Shown: in pieces, positions 29,101 through 39,100 of the stretch | Numbering within the stretch: position 1 is the first letter of the stretch | Layout: each line of letters starts with the position of its first letter | Source of the DNA: Liolophura sinensis | Taxonomy: Eukaryota > Mollusca > Polyplacophora > Chitonida > Chitonidae | Length of the DNA: 64,000 nt | Assembly: GCF_032854445.1 (NCBI RefSeq) | Contig: NC_088303.1 | Location: 23,229,265-23,293,264 of the forward strand | Direction: 5' to 3' | Made by a program: the position numbers and the translations under genes | The notes under the pieces: model-generated | Database searches by the model: none | Told to the model about the DNA's origin: nothing | Seen by the model: the letters and a program-made list of their open reading frames with translations, nothing else

Positions 29101-30458
29101 TACAATTCTGTGGACAAAAACGACACAAGAAACTACATTGGTTCTTTGGACAGACTTTTTATTTTACATCAGAATTTTCTGAGGGAACTGTGAGCATCTG
29201 ATTATCAATCAATTGCCAGAGGTTTGAAGACGAACAGGAGGCCTCCATGGCCTAATGGCTCGTGAGCATCCCACCAATGTGATAGCTGTGAGCTGAAGTT
29301 CAGCTGGTGCTGGCATCCTCTCCTTTTTTTACGTGGGAAGGTCTGGTCATGGGTTTACCTCGGGCTCGGCACGGTATCCCCCAAGTGCCGCTATATGAGT
29401 GAAATGTTCTTGAATATGTTGTAAAACATCAATCAAACAAATAAATGAATGAGTGAGTGAATAAAGAAATAGAACATCTAACACTGTTAAAAAAAAAAAA
29501 TGGAAGCTGCCTGTTGACAAATTTGTGAACATGTTTTATCTGATGTACTACTAATACTGTAATTCTTCAACCTTTTCACATGTTTACAAGGTGATAAGTG
29601 AAATATATTCTGGAGGCATTATTCTGTGTAGAAATTTTTTTGAATCCCTGATATTGGCCAAACGAGACATGTAGTTTTGTCTCCAAAATGAAATTAATAA
29701 ATGCACATAAACTGCATTTAAAGTGGCTCTTTCATACACAAAAAGGTTGAGGAATTAAGATACTATCTAGTATAAATGCATTAAAAAGAATAATGAGCAA
29801 TACAACAGGTCTAACTGAAGATCTACCATATGCACTGTCTGTCTCTACATGATGTTTATGGCATACCTCCTGAGAAGAAATTCCCCTCCACAAACTCCTC
29901 TACCCCTAATTCCTCCAAGCCTATGCCTACCAGTCGCACCTGGTGGGCATCCAGCTGAGGTTTCAAGGTGCTCATTTGCCTCGCTCCGAGGCGACAGAAG
30001 GGTCATCCAAATCTCCGCAGGAAGAGGATCACACAGGCTTGGTCTTTCCAAAATGTTTCCATGGCAACCATCTGCGGAAAGCAAAACTTGTCTGACATTT
30101 ATCTTTGTCATGATGAATATGAGAATTTTTAAACAGCACAATGAGACCACCAATCAAGACAATCATCTATTTTATTTAATCACTTTCCACGATGTCGAGT
30201 CGGTGGTGCACGATGTTAGGCTTTTAATACATATTCAAATATCAACATTCTCACAGTAGTTGCTGACAAAAAAATATAAAACACCTTACATCAAATTAGT
30301 CAGCAGCCGTACGTAGTTTATTAACTACTTAGTATATGTTGTTGTTGTTGATCCATATAGCCGTAAAACACATGTAAACTTTAATTATTAGGCCCCAATC
30401 TTACCTGACCAGTTGTCACACTTTTCACCAAGCATTTTGCTATCTTTGATATCTCCAT
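26112..30458 (-). CDS. PRXL2B: Prostamide/prostaglandin F synthase (PRXL2B, SelU2 group), selenocysteine form
   Basis: Coding exons in transcript order are 30458-30405, 30071-29867, 29107-29056, 28766-28703, 28003-27928 and 26284-26112; every junction is GT-AG and the phases agree, giving 207 aa (human 198). It starts MEISKIAKCLVKSVTTGQ. Exon 2 reads LRRFG-TGA-PFCR, where human has LRRFGCVVCR. Decoding TGA as selenocysteine gives U41-x-x-C44, matching human C44-x-x-C47, the redox centre. Further matches are RLVGIG, ELYID, NLGFKR, GNLKGD, GGDKVLLSF and LKSLGI. The family is thioredoxin-like; the mammalian enzyme reduces prostaglandin H2 and prostamide H2 to the F2-alpha forms. The frame is open on both sides of the TGA for all six exons, and a SECIS follows the stop, so recoding rather than decay is the best reading. 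Its 3' end faces that of INTS11. Confidence 0.9.
26395..26925. repeat. Minisatellite, 21 bp unit, about 25 copies (PRXL2B intron 5)
   Basis: Units of TTCAGTAATACAGAACGTGTG with variants AATAGAGAACG and AAGAGAGAACATG repeat from about 110 bp before the exon 6 acceptor. As the unit is a multiple of three, long frames exist on both strands; they are not genes. Confidence 0.9.
27080..27575 (+). repeat. SINE-C copy interrupted by other sequence
   Basis: The body (ATACTTGTTGCTACCTTAC, GTGATCAGCACTGAGAGG, TTCAGTGGCTTCAGCACTTT) matches the second copy at 59894-60265. The tail ATGACTGAAAAAGCCTGAC, TCCAAGCATTCATTC resumes about 160 bp later, after an inserted segment. Confidence 0.7.
27357..27757. repeat. 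Long inverted repeat, arms of about 80 bp
   Basis: The left arm (27357-27440) has CTGTATCCAAATGATCATAC and CCATTTTATTAAATTGGTTT. The complement of the right arm (27675-27757) has CTGTATCCAAAAGATCACAC and CCATTTTATTAAATTGGTTT. The arms flank about 235 bp that includes the SINE-C tail. It could be a MITE with long terminal repeats or two inverted insertions of one element. In PRXL2B intron 5 it could fold into a long RNA hairpin. Confidence 0.75.
29236..29450 (+). repeat. SINE-A copy (PRXL2B intron 2)
   Basis: The head AGGCCTCCATGGCCTAATGG, the B-box region and the tail AACATCAATCAAACAAATAA are present, with several internal deletions. It is antisense to PRXL2B. Confidence 0.75.
29555..29762. 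mobile_element. MITE with TA target duplication (copy 3)
   Basis: A 204-bp element lies between TA dinucleotides; the left end is CTGTAATTCTTCAACCTTTT and the complement of the right end TCTTAATTCCTCAACCTTTT. It lies in PRXL2B intron 2 near exon 2 and has no coding potential. Confidence 0.7.
30003..30005 (-). other. PRXL2B: In-frame TGA read as selenocysteine (residue 41 of PRXL2B)
   Basis: The codon lies between GGA (Gly) and CCC (Pro) in exon 2, exactly at the position of the catalytic cysteine of cysteine-type PRXL2B. TGT (Cys) would need only one base difference, and no other stop occurs in the six-exon frame before the terminal TAA. Confidence 0.88.
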
Positions 30459-30459
30459 G

Positions 30460-32680
30460 GCTTAAATGTGTGCGCTCAATGGAACGCATAACACATGTTC
30501 TTTATGGAGCGCTCATCAACTTCGCACTTACGATTTCATGGTTACATAAATCTCGTCACGAGACTTCAAGGGAGATAATTTACCAAGTTGTGTCCCTTGA
30601 TCCTCATCTTGACAAGAGTCGGAGAACCCATGTATCTTGTTTAACTCTCGATCTAGCCTTGGAGGCAGGATTAAATCTATTTATTTTCTTATTTATACAC
30701 CTTTTAAATTTCATACTTCTTGCTTCTAATTTATATCTTAAATATATCTTAAATTATAGACAGTAATTCAAATTTCAGATCAGAACATGACTGCTAGTCT
30801 GTCAGATTAATCCTTGCCTGCTTTGGAAATAACTTACCCTAAATAGAATCCTGCTTGGATAAGTTCTAGTTAATCATCCTACTCTCTGACACAGAAAATG
30901 ACATTGCCTCTCAACACTATCGTGATATCCTTGGTTACCTCACCTCAACTGTAATTGGGATTTTAAGGGCATTATGAGCAATTGTCAGCACTTGCTAAGC
31001 CATTTAGATGTTAGTGGCATAAGCTTATAAGAATTTTTCACTGGCCTTCCCTCTATAGAAACACTGAGTACACTCAAAAGCAAATCTGTATGTTCAATGT
31101 GGAAAACTTCATCAGTTACTTAGCACTTAATTAGTAAAGCAGCCCCCATCTGTATTTTTTTTTTTTTTTGTGAAACATTCTTGAATATGGCATATTCTAT
31201 TCAGGTACATACACAGTCAGGCAACATTTATAATGAACTGATTCAATTAACAAACTAACTACTGTCAAATGCTTTTAAAAAGGTTCAGTGGCACTTATCC
31301 TATTTAACAGGTAAGAAATAAATATACATGTCAAGTATCAATTTAAAATATTGACAAAAATAGTTTTTCCACTTAGTAACCTGTGAAAATTGAATCAAAT
31401 TTAACCACTGCACAAGGATGACATATGCTTATTTCTTATATTTAGTAAGTGAATTAATAAATAAATACACATACTTACAGTTACACATATGCAATATATG
31501 GGCATACACATATACAACAGACTGCAATACGTAAACAAAAAGGGACCACATACACATGTGTACATGTGGCATAAAAAACACATTGGGGACTACATAATAC
31601 TACTCTATACAACATAAAACACATTGGGGACTATATAATACTACTCTATACAACATAAAACACATTGGGGACTATATAATACTACTCTATAACACATAAA
31701 ACACATTGTGACAACATACACATATAACATATAATATAAAACTATAATATATAACCATAATGAACAAACAAATAGGGAGCACACTCTAATGTGTGATTTA
31801 TGTGACTGGTCAGGGTTATAAAACATTAATCTTTGGCAGGTACCTGGCAAACCACCCAGTAATACTTATTATATGAGACTACATACATGTACAGTACAAA
31901 CACATAAACATAGTATGAACTACTACATGAGCTTATGTACTGTAGCACACCAACATCGCTACTTTGAGGAAGGTGAAAAATTAAGTGCTGCATGTTGCAG
32001 GTGTCTATACTTCAGTATCATCTGGGATGTAGACAGATGGATGTCTGCATTAATCCCAGGTTTTATTAATCTATCAAGACAACAGTTTAATCATGATATA
32101 AAACTGCAGAAATATGGTTTAATAAAACTGAAGCATACATATAGAAACTAGTAACTGTCTACTACATTATAATATTACTTGCAATCACACCTTACACGTA
32201 AACGGCATACTGTATACATCAATAATAAACATACCTATGCTATATTACCTGGTATTACCTTGCTGCAAAGTTCCAATTTTCTCAAGAACTCTACACTGCA
32301 TGTATAACAGCTATATGAGGCAAAGAGGCAAATTTTGCTTGATTTGGATTGATTCATCAACCGTACCGGACTACTTAAAATGTTTCTTGTTGTTGTGAAT
32401 TTCGGTTAATTTTTAATAAAACAAACGTGACTATAAGTATTGGCACCAAAACTTTTATTATAAACTGAAGCCTTCACTATGTGCCTGACAGACCAAACTG
32501 ATCTGGGTAAAATAAAGTAACTTCAGACAGCCTCAAATTTTCCAGTGTATAGAATGCAACACAAAAACAAAATATGAAGTCCATATGTGTCAGTATACAC
32601 ACAGAATATATCGCGATGTCTTCAAAGTGGGCTGTCTGACCAACGTATCCTCCCCATTTTGGTTTATGGGCTGATCCATT
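30460..32680. other. PRXL2B upstream region and intergenic DNA, no gene seen
   Basis: The PRXL2B promoter should lie within the first few hundred bases, but no TATA box or clear motif could be assigned. The rest is AT-rich apart from the short tandem repeat at 31568-31712. Confidence 0.5.
31568..31712. repeat. Tandem repeat, about 42 bp unit, 3.5 copies
   Basis: ACATAAAACACATTGGGGAC followed by TATATAATACTACTCTATAC repeats with very few differences. Confidence 0.9.
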
Positions 32681-32689
32681 TTGGTATCG

Positions 32690-32968
32690 CAGCAGCGCGG
32701 TAAACAGTAATGGCGGTCGGGCACTCCATTCGGGTACAATGGAATGGTGTTGACAACAGATACGTGACTTGAGGTGGATTAAATTTATTTTTGTTCCCTG
32801 TGCTGATAGAGGGATGTGGTAAACGTGTTTTCATCAATAAGTTTTAGGGGAAAGGCGCCGGCCATTTTGGACAGCAGTACGTTGGATTTGTCTGCAACAA
32901 CAACAACGACGTACAGCTGTCGCAATGCTGCGTCAAACTCATTCACCGTGGTGACGTATCCCTTCACT
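32690..32968 (+). promoter_or_regulatory. Putative NWD1 promoter with non-coding first exon
   Basis: This segment is richer in G+C and CpG than its surroundings. It holds two YY1-like motifs (AATGGCGG near 32709 and GGCCATTTTGG near 32862) and a CRE-like GTGACGTA near 32951. A strong donor ACT-gtaagt lies at 32969. A fitting acceptor (tgttcag at 36064-36070) precedes the NWD1 start codon with an in-frame stop between them. The first exon is therefore inferred to end at 32968; the start site is not visible. Confidence 0.35.
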
Positions 32969-32999
32969 GTAAGTTGTCATGGAAATTGCGCCAGTTGCA

Positions 33000-35330
33000 G
33001 TTTACGACTGCTTCGTAGAACAGGCTTCTGGTTTGCATGTTTTAGACGCATCGGGCTGTATGTTTCATTTCCTCCTACTACAAAGTAATTTAGATGTCAA
33101 AAAAGAAGAAAAAAACTTCCTCGAGTAAAGCCGAAAGTTAACAGTTGAGTTAATGGGGTCTGTTTTGTTTTCAGTGGTACATGTATGTATCGGTAGGCTA
33201 CTGTACGTGGCTAGCTCTGCATACCTCTACAGGAACCTCTGTAGAACTATAGAATGTTCTATTTGATTTTCATAGTGTAGGCCTATAGTGCCAGAGTTCT
33301 GCCAACTCGCACCTCGGGCACCTTTCTCGTGTCTCCTATGAAATTATAGTCCAACACTTATATGTGTGTTACCATTTCAGTGGCCTTACCTTTATTCCTT
33401 AGGAGACTGCCAGCCTCAAATCTGATCTTCGAGATGAGCCGGCTGCCTATGGGCATAAAGGTTAGGTCACCAAAATTGTAGCCCACATGTTTGTGCAGTT
33501 CTGTATTTTTGCAGGAGACACAAGATAAGTATCTGAGGTGTGAGTTGGCAGAACTCTAACACTACACCAAGAAATCAAATGGAATGTTGTATAGCTCTAC
33601 CCCAAAGTATTAGTGAAGGTGCAGAGATATGTAGAGCTATACTTGGGCAGGAAGTGACCAGCAAGCAATGTGTGTGTCAAAATCAGTGGCAGAACACTAG
33701 TCCATTCAGTGTAGTGTAGGTGGGGTGAGGCGGACTGGCATTTCCAACCTTTCCATTTTATAAGGCCTATAGAGTATAGTGCATATAGCATGGTGTAAGA
33801 ACCTACGTAAAGGTGTCTTCTTGTTTGTCTTCTTTTTTTGAGGAAATCCTCTTCATTGCAACAGAAAAATGTTCAGAATTCAATTGAGAAACCCTAAAAA
33901 TGACAAAATTATAAGTGTGTTGTATAGTTTCCTCTTTTTCATCCTAGTGTCTGTATCATCCCTGTGCCTGAGACAGAGATGGTATATATCCTCATCTTAG
34001 AAAGTTACTAAGACAATAAAGCTGTTGCTGCTATCCCAGCCTGTAACGAAGAAGTTTAGAGATTCCTATGCCACAGTTCGGGGGCCTCATTTAACGTAGG
34101 GCTGTCCTGTCCCTGGGATCATGAAGCTGTCTTAAACTGAAGTCACACTCGATAAGTTGTAACTTCAAAACAGTATATTGCGATTCTGTACTGTTATAGA
34201 AGGGCGAAAAATATTTACAAAAACATCTACACATGCCCAGGATATCGTCCCAACCACTATAAAGCAAAATACTGTACATTTCAAGACAATAAGTTATGAA
34301 ACATACAGGTCTCTGAATTGTCTGGATGGGTCCTTTTGCTAATATGAGGCATTTGGTATTGCTTGTGTACTGGCAACATATACTTTACAGCCGTGCTAAA
34401 TTGCATTTTGCTCATCACAAAAAATGACGAAGACTACAAAACTGTCATGGCCTGTAAAATGAAGTATGCATATACCAACGTAGTCATGGTGATCCTTGTC
34501 TGATACCCCCTTGTTCTGAATATGAATAAATACTGTCATGGTGTTTTTTCGGCCAAGCATAATATTCCACTGAAATTTATGATACACCGGGTGTTTGTCG
34601 ACCACGGCAAACCTTCAGACTTGTGTGGCATTCTCCAAGTATAGTAAAATCTGCGTGATCCCAAAGGAGAGTTGACAGACATAGATAACCAAGGTTACCT
34701 ATGAGTGAATTTAAATATAATATGCTGTTCCACAACCTTTGCAGTATTTTAGTATATGTAGGTGTTTTAAAGGTTGGTAATGTAAATTTAAGTGAATAAA
34801 ATTTCTTTTAATAATCTGTCGTGCTTTTTTCTGAAATTTATCGATTGAAAGGAGGGAAAAGAAATTTAGTGTTAAAAAACCCACTCCCTGTGATCCTCTC
34901 CCATGAATTCTTTTTCCTCAGCTGCAAGGAGATATTGGCTCACGATGTATAAGTAAACATTAAATATATCAACAACCGTGTGTGTGACAACCTACCATTC
35001 TTTAATGGCATGCTTAAGGCTCAAACAGCAGATGAATGGGGGCTTAAGTGTATAGGCCTGCTGTGTAGGAGTTGTCAGAAGATGGGGAAACGGTTGTTTC
35101 CCTATACTACCAAATGTGCAATAATTACTACCACTACCCCCTGTCAGACATTCAGTGACCACATGTGTCAGGCTGTGTACATTGCTTGGCCTTGTAGTAG
35201 CTATTGGGGGGTGGGGGGGTGGGGGGCAGTCACTTGCCTTGGTCATTACATCCAGTTTTCGTACAAATAATTAATAATCAATAGCTAGAAGGTAAGACCC
35301 ATAGAAGAAAGGTATATATACTTGTGACTG
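33000..35330. other. No gene seen; G-rich tract at 35206-35226
   Basis: Probably intron 1 of the NWD1 transcript. It holds only short open frames. At 35206-35226 three runs of 6-7 G are separated by single T, a possible G-quadruplex on the plus strand. Confidence 0.45.
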
Positions 35331-35336
35331 AAATTT

Positions 35337-35530
35337 GTTCAAGTCCAGCTCATGCTGGCTTTCTCTCTGGCCGTATGTGGGAAGGTCTGTCAGCAAACTG
35401 CAGATGGTCGTGGGTTTCTTGTGGGCTTTGTCTGATTTCCTCCAACCATCATGTTGGCCGCCGACATAGATGTGAAATATTCTGAGTACGAGCTAAAACA
35501 ATAGGCAAATAAAAAAACAAATAAATAATA
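35337..35530 (+). repeat. SINE-A copy lacking the 5' head
   Basis: It starts at the B-box region (TTCAAGTCCAGCTCATGCTG) and continues through the central domain to an AAATAAATAAT tail. Confidence 0.85.
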
Positions 35531-36120
35531 CTGCTTGTTCATCTCGCTCTGTATGCAAACATCAGGTACACTTAGTTGATATCAGCATAAACCGTGTAAA
35601 ATTAGTGATTTTAAAGTGCTGTGGTAAACCTCAAATTGCCATGGTAAATTGGTTTTTCGCCGGCATTTTTTATGCCGTTGCTATTGCTCTGATTTGGTAG
35701 GGCTGATTTTAACAGCATGACTAACCCAGATATAATGAAAGTAGGAGGTGTTGGCTTTGAGGGAAAAGACCTGTATGTATACAGTCCCTGAAACAATCTG
35801 TGACTGAGTTAATTTTCTCAAAATATAACAAATTTGCATTTTCAGATCAATTTGTAAGCTTGGCAATTAAAAATTGAAAATAATTCAGTTTTTAACAGAA
35901 ACTTACATGTGAAATTGATATAGAATATTTACATGGGATGAGAAAATTGAATAACTCTAATTTTCAGCCATTTCTCTTGGAGGGCTTAAGTTGCAAGTTC
36001 AGTCTAGTCTTCTGACAAAACTTTGAAGAGCTGTGCATGCAATTATTTTTGTAATTTTTGTAATTGTTCAGATCATCAAGCTACCTGAATTCAGTTACCT
36101 GAATTGACCATTAGGAAGGA

Positions 36121-39100
36121 ATGGAGAAGAGCGTTGTCAACGTACTGCGGGGAAGTCTGGAGAGGCTGCCACCTCTCAATTCTAGACTGGTTCGTATCTT
36201 CATCAGCTCCACATTTACAGGTGAGTGAGCAGATTACCGTAATTGTTTTGATAAACTGAAGACGCCTTTGTGGGAATGGGGGATTAGGCCAGTTCCTCCA
36301 CATGGGTTTGTGGCAGTGAATTTTCAAATACAAAATTTTGTTGACTTCAGCAAAGAAGAAACATTACATTATTGAACTCGAAAGCAGTTGTAGATGATCC
36401 TGTATGTAATGGATTATGGTTTTGGTTATTTCCATGGCTTTGAATCTTTTCTGTTTTCATTCTGTACTAGTCTACATCATGTCTTGTCTCTTGTGAACTG
36501 CAAGTCTAGAAGAGGAATCCAAGATCCAGGACCTCTCCTTTAATTACAGTAGTTTATTATATGTGTTTGACATAAAAATTTCTGATGTTTTCTGTCATAC
36601 ATGCTCATAGATACAATTTTGGAAAGAAACATTTTGATGGAAGATGTGTACCCAAAGATCAAAGACTTCTGCAAGAGAAGATATGGACTTGATTTCCAGG
36701 TAAGTTCAAAGTAAACTACCTGTACCGTACATGGAAGATTATTATATTTCTTTCATGTTGTGAACAAACTTCGCATTTACATGTTTTTAAACTCTTGAGT
36801 GAGCTAAAATTATGCTCTGTGTCTTGATCATTTGAAGACTGCATTCATATTGGTTGAACAAATCTTGAAATCTGTGTTTCTGTGCTGCATACTTTTAAAT
36901 CTTTAAATCATAACACCCTTCATCAATTCTTTGTTAATATACAGTCTGTAGATTGGCAACACTGAATTGATACAGTTAATCTAATCAGCTGAAGTCTGTA
37001 CATGTCAACACAGATTTTATACAGTGTAGTCTGAGCAGCTGAAGTCTGTAGCATATGACAACATAGAGTTCATACAGTGTAGTCTGAGCAGCTGAAGTCT
37101 GTAGCATATGACAACGTAGAGTTCATACAGTGTAGTCTGAGCAGCTGAAGTCTGTAGCATATGACAACATAGAGTTCATACAGTGTAGTCTGAGCAGCTG
37201 AAGTCTGTAGCATATTACAACATAGAGTTCATACAGTGTAGTCTAAGCATTTAATGTCTGTAGCACGACAACATAGAAGTGATCTGCTCTTAGCAGCTGA
37301 AGTGTGAAGAATGGCAACACCGAACTGTAACAGAGTAATATAAACAGGTCAGGTCATAAGCATGACAACACAGAATTAATACAATGTGGCTAAATTTTGT
37401 TTTATTGGGATACATCATCATACATGTAATGGAGGTGAAACCCTCTGTGAAAAAATGCTTTTGGTCTAGTTTAGTGGTACATGTTGTTTTGGGGTGGAAT
37501 CAGATACAATTGAAATCTTTTGGTGAATTAGGATAAGAATAAGTGACTGATTATGAATTCAGATTCTGCCATGTCATGAGAAAATTATGACCATAACTTT
37601 TTATAAAGCTACAAACAAAAATTCAAGCCACTTCAGACTGGAATGATGTTGCTCCAAAAATCTATCCCAGTAGGAAGTCATTGGGATCTATCAATTGTGT
37701 ATGTCTTCTACAACTCACTCTGTCTTTGAGGGTTGTTCCAGTTTTTGAGGGAGGGGCACCTGACACCTGAGTAACTTGTCATTACAGATTGTGGATATGC
37801 GCTGGGGGGTGAGGCGAGAAGCCATGGATGACCACTCTACCTCACAGCTTTGCCTGCAGGAGATTTTCAACTGTCAGAAACTCTCAACCGGACCAAACTT
37901 TGTGGTGAGAAGAACCTAAATGTAGCCCTCTTGTTAACCCCATGTCATTTACCTTCAGCCATCAGAACCTCTGGAAAACTGAACCTTGGTTGTCAGATTA
38001 GCTACACCTGTCTATAATTATCTTTGTTTACATGAACATGCACATATAATTTCCGTTACCTTCCATTGCAATAAAACGTTGCTTATAACAGCTATGTATG
38101 TGGCAAAAAGACAGAAAATGACAACTCTGTGAGATGTTGTTTTTTTTTCAACTGTCTGTCCATCCTTCCACCTTACAGTTATGGCAGTGATTTATGGTGA
38201 ATTAACATGCAATCTCTCATGGGTGTTGGAAACTGGTTTGCTTGGAGTCAACCTGTGTCCTTTTTCAGATTCATGTACCTGCCACACCTCCTGACTAAAA
38301 CCCACCTCCATTTTAGCAGGAGCTGGATTTGAACTAGTGACTATGGACTTTGTTAATCAGGGTTCTGTTGGCTGCTGTTAGAAATAAGGTGTTCACTAAT
38401 GAGCCACAGAGGACCCCTTGAATAACAGATGTAAATAAGGCATGGGGGTGAGGGTGGGTGGGAGGACCCGTTTGAATGTGAAAGTTCCTAATTCTCATTT
38501 GTAAGGCTTTTCATTGCAACTCTGAAGCAAACTTCCATCAGCAGCCATGTTTCTTTATCCATTAGTGGATCCAATCAAGTGTACATAGCCACCATAAATT
38601 CATGTAGGAAAACAATTTTCAGATGTATAATGTGGGAAAGAGATCATGCAGTGGTCATGTATGTGATAATAAAACCTTTACAAATTACAGATTCTAATTT
38701 CTTGAGTGTTTTCAAAGCTGGCCATTTACTTGCGTGGTGTGAAATTTCCAGAATTATCTGAAGTACACTTGGATTAATGTTTTCAAATCATTTCTTAACT
38801 GATAAAGCCTGGATAATTTTGGAAAAAATAAAGTTCTCTGTCACTTTTGTTTCAGATATTTCTAGGTCAGAAGCACGGGTTTCGTCCTCTTCAATGTACA
38901 ATAGCAGAAGAAGAGTTTCAGAAATTAAGAAGTGTACTGTTGAAGCATGACCATGACACCTCCCTCGTTGACCAATGGTATCAACGGGACGATAACTCCG
39001 TTCCCCCAGTCATGGTTCTTCAGCCAATCAGCTCATTGCTCTCTGAAGATCAGGTATCTTTAACCAATGGTGTTGCTGATATTAATTATTATTAGGATTT

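Noticed and set aside
29867-30071. PRXL2B as a pseudogene because of the internal TGA
   Set aside because: All splice sites and the rest of the frame are intact, the TGA sits exactly at the catalytic Cys, and a SECIS follows the stop codon.
29845-30153. 102-codon minus-strand frame overlapping PRXL2B exon 2
   Set aside because: It is a different frame from the one matching PRXL2B and is open only by chance.
32785-32967. Short minus-strand frame starting MKGYVTTVNEF
   Set aside because: It lies in the CpG-rich promoter-like segment, lacks homology I recognise and has no partner exons.
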